Of a stretch of DNA of 64,000 bases, positions 36,084-48,694 are shown one piece after another. This DNA comes from Gnetum montanum (lineage: Eukaryota; Streptophyta; Gnetopsida; Gnetales; Gnetaceae). Numbering within the stretch: the first letter of the stretch is position 1; each line of letters begins with the position of its first letter. The notes under the pieces were generated by a model. That model saw only the letters and a list, made by a program, of their open reading frames with translations, did not search any database and was not told where the DNA came from. The stretch lies in NCBI GenBank assembly GCA_015680685.1, contig MNCI01034058.1:180797-244796 (forward strand). Direction: 5' to 3'. Made by a program: the position numbers and the translations under genes.

Positions 36084-38220
36084 TACCCCCATGATTGACT
36101 AAAAACTCATCCTCAAGTGCAAAATAAGATCAAATTTCTTACAAAATTTGGATAAGTATAGAACTAACTAATTGACTATAACCAACAAGATAACTCATGA
36201 GTGCCATTTAAACTTTCAACTTACGTGGATATAAAATTGGTGCAATGTACAAAGAATTTGGACACTTTGACAAACATTAGTAGGTAACTACTGGTTGGAC
36301 GGAGACAGGATAAATTCTTCATACCATGCTTGGATATGGAGGCTCTTATGGTATGAAGGATCCTTTATCATGTCCCTGCTCTATTGGAGACCTATGTTAC
36401 CCTACTACTATTGTCAAAAGTTAGAAGGAATTTAGAAATGCCTTAATATTTTCTTTTTTGTTCCATGGATCACAAATGATCTAGGTTGCTTTTCCTAGAT
36501 GGGTTGGTGCTAGTACATCCCATGGATACGACAATGTGAGAAACATCTCCTTCATGTTAACAAACCAAGCTATAAATTGTTTAAGTTCAAAGTTGAATGT
36601 ATAGATGAGGTTCTATAGCTTTTGGGAGTCACTTATTCTCCTAGTCAAGTTCTTAGTAATAGAAATTTGATCAATGAACTTACTTTTAAGAACTTCAAGC
36701 TTCACATTAGGCACCACAAAATTTTACTTGGTCTCTTTATAGAGCTTAAAATCCACCTCATAGAGAAGGTAGAAGATGACCACCTACTTTTCTAACTCTA
36801 ATCTTGGTCTTTCCATTATTAGTATTGTCAAGTTTGCATATCAAAGGCTGGTGAATTCTATGTACTTAGTCATCTCCTTGATTTAAAACTCCTTTTGATA
36901 TATTTCTACTTTATTATAGGCATTGAGACCATCAAAGATGGGTTGCCACACATTACTTCTCTGTTGAAGTTGCTAGAGGAACTTGTTTACCTTCACCTTT
37001 ACCAACTTAATTTCTTTTTCATTGATTTTTTTGTGCATCCTGATCTAGTTCTTGTAGTGATTTTTGACTCATTCATATTTCAGGGCCTCATTCTTCCAAG
37101 AAGTGGCTTTAATTGCAATCTTTTAGAAAAGGGCATAAATCTCCATCATTGTGAGATTCTTTGTAGCCAACCTCCTAAAATCTAGGTTTACCTTGGCAAG
37201 TTGTTTTTGCTATTGGTAAATGTATTCAACCATCTATTCCTTCAGCTACTTAGCATTTCATATGTGATGATCATTCTAGTTTAGCACAAGATTCTTCTTA
37301 TAAACTTGTTGAAGGTCATGACTAGAGGAATTCATCATTTCCTTTGATAGTGATGCATCAAAGATCATAATCTCCTTGGCATTCTCAACCTCTTGATATT
37401 TATACTAAAACTATTGGAAAGCTTCATCTATGATAAGCTTCAATTTGAAAATGACAAGATCTGACAAGTGGGCTCTAAGTTCTGCAACCTCGATGGCCAA
37501 TTATTGATTCATAATAGTAGCCTAATTGAGTTACACATTTGTGATTAATAACTTGTTCCTTATCTCAAATAGCTATGACTAGGTAGGAAAAATATCTTTG
37601 AGGAGATCAAAGATCCTTGGAATTGCTTGCCTAGCTTCCACCAGTCATTCCAACACTTTCTCATGCTAGCTTGCACTCATCCCTCTACTTGCAACTCCCG
37701 TTGATGCTTGTACATCTATCATGGTAGCAACATTAGGGATAGATGCTACAAGAGCACTCATGGATTCCCCAATTGGGTCCATCAGCACCTTTGCTACCAT
37801 TCCTTGGCCCTTGTGTAGCATGACTAGGACTATTGCTTCCTCACCTTCTTCCATCATCACATAGAAAGTTGTTGCATTTCCAAAGATTTTGAAAAATGCT
37901 TATTCTAAAATGGACATAGTAACTTCCTTGGTGTTGAGATTAGAGCAAAGAGAAGCCTAGTTTCGTTATGAGAAGAATATTAAGGTCATTTCATTATTCA
38001 TCCAAATGATGATCCTTGTGATCTCATTCAAGTGACTTATGGTTGGTTTGTATATAGAAGATCTCCATTACCTTCAGAGGCTTGTTGTTATAGCTAATAT
38101 TTCCTAAGTTTCCTTGGATGTTCAATAGTTATCAAAAGTGTCATATTTGGTATTGCAGGTAATGGCGGTGGTGGTTGCTCCTCCTCTTGAAGCTTGGTAG
38201 GCACTTTATCTTTCATCATT
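36084..38220 (-). pseudogene. Family-B interior ORF, truncated copy
   Basis: It is homologous to the interior of the complete B element (45216-48694). The C-terminal block reads AWFVNMKEMFLTLSYPWDVL (about 36585-36525), matching AWYVKVNQMFLQLPHPWDVS in the other copy. An upstream block on the minus strand at 37860-37666 aligns with 46908-46720. Between them lies a glutamine- and leucine-rich region that suggests coiled coil. No gag, RT or integrase motif is present. The 5' part is cut at about 38220 by the junction with element D. Confidence 0.65.
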
Positions 38221-38799
38221 TCTAAATTGTTGTTGCAATAATAGCCACATTCATGAAATAGTGAAGGACTTGAATTATTGGGCTTACTTCTTTGGGTACT
38301 ATGCCACAACTTTCAAAGATTGATATACTCACACAATGTGATTGAACTAAGATTTATCACACCATATTTGTATGGAAAATGAGTCCTAAGAAAAAGTAAA
38401 TTTCAGAGGAAGCTTCTATGAAAATGCTAAGAAGATTAAATTTCCTTTTGGGAATGGAAAATTTTAAAGCTAAATAGCGAGCCTAGAATATTTTGACCTA
38501 AAATCATTTAAGATAATTAAGTTTCAATTAGTTTTAAAAAAACAAGGATTTTAGATTATATCCAACATGGCATAGGATAGTTGAATTAGCTACCAAAAAT
38601 GGAACTTAAATGAGTTTGATTTAACCCAAGAGAACACTTTTTCAGTTTGCTATTAGAGTTAAGACCATCAAAAATGGATTCATAGTGCTTAAAGGTTAGT
38701 TCCATCTCAAAGCGAGTCAACATTAGAATATACAATTAAGCATAGAAAGTAACAAGACTTATGATTTCATGAAAAGGGCTTAATTTGAAGTTGATTTAA

Positions 38800-41170
38800 T
38801 TCTTCCACATAAGCTTGGATAGGTAGAGTGGATTCATAAAACCAAAAATTAGCTCTATGAAGGATTTAGAAAACTTTTTTACAAACCACAATAAGCCTAA
38901 GTAATTATAGATAAAAAGGATTAGCAAGTACAATTTCCATGTCAGCCCATAGAACAAAAAATTGGCTCTATAAAATGGGTCTATTTGAGTTAGCTTTGCA
39001 AGGTTTAAGCATAAGGTGTTATAGAAAGTTTGAAATTAGCTTTGTGTATGAATCCCATGTGACACATAAGCAATAAAGGAAAAGTTTATTTTAAAGGATT
39101 AGTATTTCCATCGTAAACCAAATCTTAGAGTGATTCTTGAGTCATGTCATACCTTTATGATGGATAGACTCTTTAAATCAAATGTAAGAAAAAGGTTGAA
39201 TCAATTCCAAAAAGTATATTTAAAAACTCATAAGGAATATTTGCCACTCATTTTCACATAAGTTATTTTGTCGATAGGTTAGTTGAACCAAAAAATGGTT
39301 TCACAAAAATAAGTGAACATAATTTTATGTGCCACATCATCATTCAAAGAAGATGTCCAAAATAAAGTGTTGTTTGTAGAACCAAAAAATTGTTCTACCA
39401 AAAAATGCATAAGTGGTTCTACCAAGTCAAGTGTATTAAGATGGGAGGATTTGTAGAGCCAAAACTTGGTTCTACAAGAAGTGCACTTTTTGGATCTAAC
39501 ATGTTAGCTCATTATATGGAAAACATTTGTAGAACCAAAAAGTGGTTCTACAAAAGGGCTCTATAAATAATAAGATTCTATGAGATATGTCAGAAGCTCT
39601 TAAGAGACATGAAACACTCCCTTCCACCTTGCCAACTTATCTATTTTAGTATAGATTGTAGAACAAAATTTGGTTTTGCAAAGAAAACAAAAACTGATTC
39701 TACAAGTCATGTCATCATGAAGTGTGAAAATAAGCTTGTATGTAGAACCAAAATATGACCTTACAAATAACCTTATTTTCACCTTTTCCAAGTTAGCATT
39801 TGAATTGATGTCACATTTTGTAAAACAAAATTTGAATATTGTGGTTTATAGAACCAAAATTTGGTTCTACAAGCATGCACAAAATTGGTTTCACCATCTT
39901 AGCTCCTAAAAAGTCAGTCACTTCATAAAGCTAAGATTAATTCCAAAAGGAAGTTTTAGAAGGGTTTTTCCATGTCAACTTTTATGAAGAACAAGTTCAT
40001 AGAACCAAAAATGGTTCAAAACATTTCTATGGATGAATAGATAAAAGATGCATCTAAAGTTTTGAAAAGATACTTAGCCTTGACTTCCATGTTGGCTCTT
40101 TTATAGAATGAATTTATAGAATAAAAAATGAGTTCTTCAAAGGAAAGCTAAAATGATTGTATGAAGCATGTTATCATAAGAGAGAAGCATTGCTTATAAA
40201 ACCAAAATTTAGTTCTATACAAGCAAGCACAAAATTTGTTCTACCATGTCAGCTCCTTTGTAGAATAATTCTATAGAACCTACATTCATATCTATGTATA
40301 GGCTTAAAATCAATTCTATAGCCACATCAACTTTGGGGAAATCTATCAAGAGAATAAATTCAAAGAGATGAATCTTGGAAATGTCATGACATATTAGCTT
40401 TCATATAATACCAATTCGTAAAATCAAAATTTGTTGTACAAGGTAAAGCTAACTTGGTTCTACAAGTCACATCAAGATAAATATAGCTCATTTTGGAACC
40501 ACCAAGGATTATAAGCTTGATTTAGTGTTGTTGTCATCTTAATAGGACTTGAAAGGGTAGTTGTAATTGAGACCCGAAAGGACATGTTGTAATAATGGAT
40601 ATGTCTCTTAAGGTAACCTTTGGGGGTTTGACCTAAGGCATTTATACCCAAGGTTAGAGGTCATGCTGGCATGGAATGGTAGAGCCAGTACAGGCAAGTC
40701 ATGGGGTGGCAAAGCTAGTATAGGCAAGTCACAAGAAGCTAGGTGAAGTGGGATAGGAAGTGCATTGGCCATCCCTTCTAGTCGGGTTAAAGGCCTAACC
40801 ATGATGGTAGTGTTGGATTGCCTCTAAGGGATAGATGCTAAAGGAAGAAAACCCCAAGAAACACTCTTAGAACATGATCCAGATACGCTATTTCATATTA
40901 ATAAAGCATTCTTTTCTTTCTCTTTATGCATTTTTCCTATTATTTCCTTTATACATACTGTTGAATATCACTTATATTTTGCATTTGGTATATTTTCTTT
41001 GTACGCATAATGTCTAATATATCATATATTTGACGTTTGCCATTACATCCGGGGATGAGATGTCACAACTAATATTCCACGTTAGCTCCTTTGTAGAATG
41101 GATATGTAGAACCAAAAATCAATCCTAGAAGCAAGCTTGAAAGAGGTTCTACAAGATGATGTTAGCACAC
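38800..41170. repeat. Array of palindromic repeats, left copy
   Basis: More than a dozen variants of the palindrome TAGAACCAAATTTGGTTCTA, with 0-4 bases in the centre, recur every 70-130 bp; clear copies lie near 39452, 39530, 39848 and 40200. Longer units can be seen: palindrome, then caagcaagcacaaaattggt, then a ccatgtyagctc word. The array is interrupted by a solo LTR at 40526-41067. No protein frame crosses it. Confidence 0.85.
40526..41067. repeat. Solo-LTR-like insertion in the palindromic array
   Basis: This 542-bp block is absent from the matching place in the right D copy (about 59120). It runs from TGTTGTTGTC to GATGTCACA. On the minus strand the end reads TGTGACATCTCATCCCCGG, a usual look for plant Ty3 LTR starts. 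The 3' two thirds match 235-615. A clear target duplication was not seen. Confidence 0.55.
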
Positions 41171-41652
41171 AAAAACTTAAGAATGAAGTTATGAGCCATC
41201 TTACACATTATTTTAAAATGTAGAATCTAAAATGATCCTATAGGAAAAATCTATGAAGTTTAAAAACTTTGCCACATCAATGTAGGAAAAATCAAAATAG
41301 ATTTTTCCAAATAATTAGAGTATTCATATAAATTAAGCTCTAGATATGTGAAAATAGGAGCTAGGTTGAAGAGAATAAGATTGAGATGATGAAGTTAAAT
41401 ATTTTAATAAATATTAGCAAGGTAACTTAACAAAATCAATGCTCACAACATGTGTCAAAAATAGAGTTGAATAGGCTATCTAAAAGTGAGTGAATTAAAG
41501 GATAAAGCTCTAAGTCTTAATAAGTAGAATCAAAGTATATTTCACATGTGCAACCATTAATAGTTAGAGCTAAGAGATGAAATAGAGCTACCATTAAAGC
41601 ACAAAGGAACATTTCTAAAGTTCTTTCCAAATCCATTAGAAAATTAGCTAAA

Positions 41653-44390
41653 ATGTCTTACAAGAAGAAAGAAGAAGTACCTAAAAAGTTCTAGGATATT
41701 GATACTTTCACCTTTTTTGAGTACCTACAATAGTTTAATCTAAATATCTATAAGCTTTGGTAATGAATTAATATTAGGCAACTAGAGTTGGAAGTTGAAG
41801 AAGAAGACTAGTTTAGCTTTGATGAAGACCATGACTTAATAGAGTAATTAGGTCTTTGATTCATAGAATACAAGGGAGAATAATAGGAGATATATGAGAA
41901 AAAAAGGCTCAACAAGCTTGGTTTTAGGCCTAGGGTAAATATCATCAAAGATGTCCTGAATCACCTGATATAAGAAATGGTATATGAGAAAGATAAGCTT
42001 TGATTTAGGGAAAATACAAAGTGCTACATTGACATCAAGACATATAAGCTTTATGGTATTATAGATCTAGATATTATGAAGAGAGAATTTTGATAGTTCA
42101 ATGAGAAAGCATTGGATAGTAAATTATACAATCATCCTAAATCTGAAAGAACCATCAAGCTCCCATAGACTAATCTAGCAAAGACCTAGGGATACAAGAA
42201 AATCATTTCAAAGGCTTTATAGCTCAAGTTCCCTCATAGGAGTTTCATTTTAGCATTAAATTTTTGTTCAAGCTATGAGATTAATTCAGTAGTTGATTAT
42301 CATGTTTGGACCTAGGTAGCCCTAGAAAATAAGAAGCATTTCTTTCTAGTACAATATATGAATCATGTTTTATAGCATAGTCTATTGAAAATTCATGAGT
42401 AGGAGGTCTAGTTAAGTCTTAGATGATTTTTACTAGATTATCTATCAAGTGAGGTTCATGAGATTGAAAAAAAAACCCAAATTTTTGTTGATTATGCATC
42501 ATAGAGGAGCACTCATTCAAAAGACACTAGTTATGATTTCTTTCTAGCTATCTACCAAAGAAGCTATTTTAATGCATAATCCTTAGAATTATTAATGAAT
42601 TGTGTTTATCCTCATTTGATAAAGTTAATTTTAGGAGTTTTTTCATCAAGAGTCAATTATCAAATAATTAATAAAATAAGGAAAAAATGTCATGGAGATG
42701 TCTTTCTACATGCTTACTATACTCTGATTCTTCTAGTAGGTTTTGAAGGGAAGCCTTCAAGTTACTTAGATTTATGGCTCCTTATTTGGTAGCTTTAGAA
42801 GTTGGTTGTCAAATGTTGGAAAGTCCTTTGAGAAAATAATGTGTCTTTTGAAAATTTATCAACTTGAGACATTTAAAGGTGATGACTAGAAGATGTAAAG
42901 AGTAATGTAGTTTTTATTTATCTCTAAAGAGAATATACTCAACTACTAAAACTAGAAAAGTCCAGCAGTTGGATGAAATAGACAGTTTATCTTAAGACAA
43001 CTGATATAAAGGTAAATCAAGCAAAGGATGAAGCTCCAACACAGTTAAATAGGAGTCTATTAATAAAGCTATTAGCTATAAATTGTGATGCCCTAGTCAT
43101 TGAATTATGTAGGTGGATGGAGAATAAGAATCATCCTTTGGAAAGAGATCTCTCTAAAGAATACTTGGCTTAGATGAAAGAAATTATTTCTTTTGAAAGC
43201 TACTAGACCTAGAAGATGCAATGCCTAACAAGAGATTTTCCCTTGACAAAGTTGAGTATGCAAGAGTATGAGCCATGAGGAAACAAAGATTGAAAGAGTA
43301 AATGTTAAAAAGGTGCTACAATAACAACACATTCTAGAATAACAAAGATTAAAGGATCTATAACAACAACAGATTTTGGAACAACAAAGATTAAGGAAGA
43401 AATACTAGTAGTAGATACAACAACAACAATAATAGAAAAAGAAAGAAAGCGTATCCTTAGTCCTTTATTTTTCATCATTATACTTGATGAAAGGAGTTAC
43501 CTAGTCTTTTAGAGTTAAAGAAAAAGAAGGATGCATTATTCTAAGCTAGAAACTTTCCATAAAACTAGAGATAGAAGATAGCATTACCTTTCAGTATAAA
43601 GAGGATGATCCATAAATTGGAAAGAAAAAGCTTGTAATGTCTCATTAGGACATGTTAGAGACTATAGCTATTCTGATTAAGGATATGGAATAAATAGTTG
43701 ATAATTATATAGCTAGGCTTAAAGAATGTCTAGTATAAAATAAACATGAGACATTAAACCTATGGAAGAAATGGAAAAGCTCTAGGGAATAAAATGAGCA
43801 ATTTAAAGTAGTGATTACTATCAAAGAGTCACTGGTAGAAAATAAAGAACAAGAAATAACCCAAATGGAAGAAAAGCTAACTATGGTAAACTCAAAATTA
43901 GAATAGTCTAGAAAGGAAAAGCTCTAGATCATTCACACATAGCTCTACTGAGTTTTAACAAAGTAATCATTGAAATGAATTATAGAAAAGAGTGGATGAA
44001 GGAGAAAAGGGATAAAATTATGGAAATTTAAGAGAAACATGCCTATACAAATGAAAATAAAGGCATAAGAATTATTTAATTTAGTTAGAGCAAGAAGAGA
44101 ATTGCTACCTTAGGACAAACAAGAATTTTTTGAATATGATGATTGTGATAGTTATTGAAATTATGAGAGAAACTACTAAGAAGAAGTTGGAATTAGAATA
44201 AGTTTGTTTTGTTGTGGGAGCCACATTAACAGAGATAACTAATTTCATAATTGAATCAAGTTTAGAAGAAACAAGTGCTAAAGAGATCCTTAAAAAGCTT
44301 AATGATACTAAACTAGATGCAATGAATTAGGCTATTAAGATTCTCCTTAATTATGGAAGGTTATCTCAATAATTATTGGTTGAAGGACTT
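41653..44390 (+). pseudogene. Element D accessory ORF X, left copy, 5' part
   Basis: A decayed sense-strand frame starts at about 41653 with MSYKKKEEVPKKF, then has TFTFFEYLQ (about 41705) and a KLGF region (about 41920). A hydrophobic block, NCVYPHLIKLIL (about 42600), is followed by HAYYTLILL. The middle has a CAA/CAG-rich polyglutamine region (43280-43432) and then long stretches rich in E, K, L and Q typical of coiled coil (43650-44060). Many stops fall where CAA, CAG or TGG is expected. The ORF resumes after the nested B element and ends at about 49556. I do not recognise the family. It is not gag, protease, RT or integrase. Confidence 0.6.
43280..43432 (+). repeat. Polyglutamine-type CAA/CAG repeat in ORF X
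   Basis: Repeats of aacaacaaagattaa and caacaacaacaa, about 36 bp apart, lie inside ORF X. The minus-strand copy has the matching run at about 62380-62520, so the tract is ancestral to both copies. Confidence 0.7.
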
Positions 44391-45215
44391 TGATGAGTAG
44401 CTAGGTACCCCTACGCTAAACCATACAAATCACAAGAATTTACACATGATCCAGTCAAATTTTATGGATGGGACTAGTTGTGGCATTTAGATCATTATGC
44501 TTTGATCATAGTTCATTGTCTTCCCAGTTGGACTAGTAGTAGCTTTGTCACGTATGGTTTAGTCCAAAGTGATGCGTATGATGTTGTCTAATTTCTATGC
44601 TACTCCTGATGACAATAAAAAGATAAATTAATTAAGCTAATGGGCAATGGAAAGTGAATCTAACTAGCCTATGTGCAAAGGGTATCCACCCTTAATCATC
44701 TATATACATCTTAGACTTTGCAAGACTACTTCTAGGATTGCTAAGTGTATGTCACTGGATGTACCAAACGATACATTGCTAGATTGCCAAGTACTTCCAC
44801 TTAAATGCCCATGATTAAGGTGTACACATTCTGCTTAATAATGGGAATAGTAAATAGAAATAAATGGAAACATTTAACTAAGAAAGTAGTAAATAAAGCA
44901 ATAATAATTTAAGTGGATGCTGCAATGATGGGAGTAATCTCAATATTTATTGCTAGTCATGTAATGTGTCTAAGTACATCACACTTGAACAAAGGTACCA
45001 TATGATTACAAACATCACACTGCGGGCATGCATTGGGAATGAAAATTTTGAGGAAAGAAACTAAAAACTAAAACTATCTCTCTACTTCATACCTTCTACC
45101 TCTCCTCAACTAGATGCCCAAGTGCTGTATTTATGGGCCAAACCAGAAGAGGCGATGTTTGATATTAGACATCGCTTATTGCATGACGTTGGGGCTACCA
45201 AATGACATCTCATCA
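44391..45215 (-). repeat. 3' LTR of element B (minus orientation)
   Basis: Plus-strand edges are TGATGAGTAGC and ATCTCATCA. It is followed by the polypurine tract complement tacccccatg. It shares long identical runs with the other LTR, for example cactggatgtaccaaacgat. Confidence 0.9.
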
Positions 45216-45225
45216 TACCCCCATG
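45216..45225 (-). promoter_or_regulatory. Polypurine tract of element B
   Basis: CATGGGGGTA on the minus strand, immediately before the 3' LTR. The same tract precedes the family-B LTRs at 33332 and 36083. Confidence 0.75.
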
Positions 45226-45559
45226 ACTAAATGAAAACTTGTCCTTGAGTTAAAAAAATGATGAACATGTTTCTTATAAAATATTGGGTAGGTATGGGAT
45301 TATTGACTGACTTAGAAAATGAACAAAACAATGGATTTGTTGCATGCCATAGTGATGTAGTACAAAAATGGGGCACTTTATTACAAATAAGACAAAAACA
45401 AAACTAGGAAGCTCATGTGGTGCTTGGAGGCAATGGCTCTTCCATCGGTTGCTTCCTTTTGTTTTTAGGTCATTGAAATTGGTAGTGATTGAGCAAGGTT
45501 TGCAACTTTTCTTCCTCCATCCTTGGGTCGTGCATTGTCTAGGCTGCTATGTCGATGTG

Positions 45560-47760
45560 TGCTGGCTTTGATACATCCCAAGGATGTGGTAGTTGCAGAA
45601 ACATCTGATTCACCTTTACATACCATGCCACAAATTGCCATTGTTCTTTCTTAAAAGCCCTAGCTTTGTCTTTAAGCTCATGAAAATTTTTCAATCTTTA
45701 AGATAGGTTTGAGGCTACATCCTTTTGTCCTTGATAACTGGCTTTGATCACCTCCAACTCTAAGTTTGCCACCTGCAGCTTTTGCAAAGCATTCTTTTAA
45801 TCTACAAACTCTTTCTCATACAGTGCATAGGTGGTTGTCACTTGTTTCTCCAGCTCACTTCAATGATGACTTGCTATTAACATGGCAAGGTTGGCATATC
45901 TAAGGTTAGCCAACATCATGTACTCATTTAGATCCTCTATCTGTAGGCCGTTGTTTTTGACTTTTGCTTGTTGGACCAGGGCATAACTATCCAAGATGGA
46001 TTGCCACTTAGGATTCTACATTGATAGGGAGCTGATGTGGGCTTTGGCCATCTAGATTTCCTTTTCATTAATATGTTTGTACATGCCAACCTAGCCATGG
46101 AAGTGCTCTTTTAGTTTTCATGCTTTTTGGCCTTGTTTTAGCATGCACTAATTTCAATTGCTAACTTTTGGTGGATAGTGCAGACCTTCTCCATAAAGAG
46201 GATTCTATTCTCCTTGGCCAATCTATTCATATCTTAGTTGACCCTTACTAGTTATTCTCGTAACTAGTAGATGCTTTCTTCTAGGATGTTCTTTTGTTTC
46301 TCCACAATGGTCAACTTGGAATTTTCTGTAGCAAGCTGCTTATTCTCCTCTTGTACAGTGGTCAGTGCCTTTTTATATGCATGAGATTATGCATAAGCTG
46401 CAATGACATTCCAAACCATTGTCTCCTTCTCTCACTCAGTAGCTGCTCTCTCCTGTATTATCTTGGTGAACTCCTCTATCTTGAATTGTTTGAGTTGGTT
46501 TGGTGCAACAAAATGGGTAGGATCTCGTTGTTCGGCTCATAGGGTAGCTAGCTCTTCTTGCAATCTTTGTATTTTCACTTTTGCATGCTCTACCCTAACT
46601 TTTTCCATAACCAACTTTCCTTTGGTGGTGATGAGGTCTGATTGAGCTACAATGACATTGCTAGGGATGTCAAACAAAGTGGTCATTACTTGGCCCATTT
46701 GCAGCAATAGATCAAGCACATCCTCATGCATCGCAAGAGTCATTAATGTCCTGGCCAACATTTGTGCATCTCTGGTTTCTGCTAGATTTGTTGTGGGCAC
46801 AACAGACACATTGAATGATTCTTTGATGTGATCTGTGATCACCTCTACTATGCCTACTACATCCTCATGTTGTAGTACCACAACTGTGGCACCTTCTCTA
46901 GTTTCCAATGTTACTTGAAAAGATGCAGCGTTTTTAAAGATCTATCATAATCATTGGGATCCTTCTTCTCCTAAATATATTAAGACCTCCCCCTACATTG
47001 GGTTAGCTAACACAGTGGGTTGTATGATGTTGAGATTGGACTCATCCCTACTTCCCCAGCTGACTAATTTAGCAATCCTCTACAGATGACTCATTGAGAG
47101 CCTGTAGTCCTATGGTGGTAGTGGTGGAGCTTATGCCTGTGGGCATTGTTTAGGATCATGTTATGTTTTAGTTCATAGATCTACCTCCTTGTTTGCTTCT
47201 TGTTCTTCACTAAGGTCCTTTCTTGGTGCTACCAATTTTAGGAGCTTAGTGAAGGAGGCATTTTGATCTTTCCTAGGGATATCATTGGTATATCTTAGGA
47301 TCCTAGTTGCTTGCACAACTTTCTAATTAAGCAGAGAAATAGGATTGCAATGAAGTACTATTGGGGAAGGTTGGCTGCAAATTTTCCCATTAGAATGGCA
47401 CTTCCCCTGGCTACATAAGTGGAAATTCCATTGAGCCCTTTTGTGGGAAGTAGGTGGTACATTCCAATCTTGAAGTAGGTTTTCTCCTCTAGAGTCATTT
47501 AATTGTATGTCTTATCCTCATTGTTGTATGCGTGTCTCAGCCATAATTTCTTTGTTTTGAGGTTGGATCTATTTGATAGGTGAGCAACCTTAGCCCCTTC
47601 ATTGGGTAGGTTGAGAGTTGCAGCAATTTTCTTGATTGAATAAGAGACGATCACCTCATAGATGTTAATGGTGATGCCCTCATCCTTGAGCCAATTGCCT
47701 GATAGTAGGAGCCTCTTGAAGAATACTGAAGGATTGGGCCTCCTGCTCAACATGTTCTAT
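45560..47760 (-). pseudogene. Element B sole ORF: coiled-coil protein of unknown function
   Basis: Reading the minus strand from 47753, an N-terminal domain has NPSVFFKRLLLSGNWLKDEG, VIVSYSIKKIAATLNLPNEG and LKTKKLWLRHAYNN. After a broken middle, 46908-46537 is open for 123 codons and turns into a heptad-like region (VEHAKVKIQRLQEELATL). It continues with QEENKQLATENSKL (about 46350) through stops. The C-terminal block is FVAWYVKVNQMFLQLPHPWD (about 45640-45580) and then an E/K-rich tail. Frameshifts and stops show it is dead here. The N-terminal part recalls plant transposon-associated domains, but I make no family call. Three copies in the window keep the C-terminal block. Confidence 0.65.
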
Positions 47761-48119
47761 AGTTACCTTGTTGTCCATAGCCACCACATGGATGCTTAGC
47801 GACTCTCTATGCAGGTTCACCCTGAGCACCTCTTTTTGGGGCCATCTATAATCAAGCAAAAGTCAAGTGTTACTAAGGTTATATTGTAAATTGGTTTATA
47901 CCTTACTTGTAACCTTAGTTCATTAAGTTTGTAATCATATGATCATAAAATTAGGAAAATTTTCAAGAAAAATCCCCAAAAAGTGTCTATATCCTTTTAC
48001 GACCCTTCACAACTGGTTCCTTTTTCATTATATGTGGCTTATAATAATGGTTATGGGCTCGTGGGTTGGAAAAATTGGATTTCTAGCATTAATGTGAGTG
48101 ATTTTTTATTATAAATCCT

Positions 48120-48500
48120 AAATTTTTAATATTCTTACCCTTAGGATACCTTCCAGGTGATAGCAAATCTTAGTGATTCAGTGCAAGTTGTGCACACAAA
48201 TAGTGCCCCCCCTCCCCTCCCCCCCCTCCCACGATTAAGGTGAACACTCTGGGTTCAGATGGATTTGAATGACATAGAAATTAGAGTGGTAGAGAGCTAA
48301 ATATCACAAGTTGAAGTTGGATGCATAGAGATTTGAGTTGTGAGAAAAAAATTCGACAACTACCCTTGTAGAAAATGATGAAAATGAATGTCAAGTGCTG
48401 CGGGGGTCATATATATATATGTATATACCTGTTTGAGATCCGATGTTAGGTTGGACTCGACATTGGGTACATGACATTGAGGTCCAAAAATTTTCATTGT
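48120..48500. repeat. LTR-derived segment inside element B, with a C-tract
   Basis: The words acgattaaggtgaacactct and caagtgctg appear in the same order as catgattaaggtgtacacat and caagtgctg in the family-B LTRs, so this seems a second LTR-like segment just inside the right LTR. A run of C interrupted by single T lies at 48206-48230, and an AT dinucleotide run at 48410-48425. Confidence 0.5.
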
Positions 48501-48694
48501 ATGGGGCAACTAAACATGCAAAATAAAGCTCTAGGATTGGTTGAAAGGTTTTAAGTTAAATTTATCATTATGGGGTAAGTGAAAAATTAGTTTGAGGCAC
48601 AAAAGTATGATAAGGTAAAGTTGTCGATGTGAAAAGCACTAGAATGAACAAGAAAAAGGTGTTGAAATCAAGGTTGCAAGACAGATCAGTTTCA

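Noticed and set aside
38800-41170. CRISPR-like array of palindromic repeats
   Set aside because: The repeats are degenerate, spacing varies and spacers are themselves repeated. The context is a plant retrotransposon.
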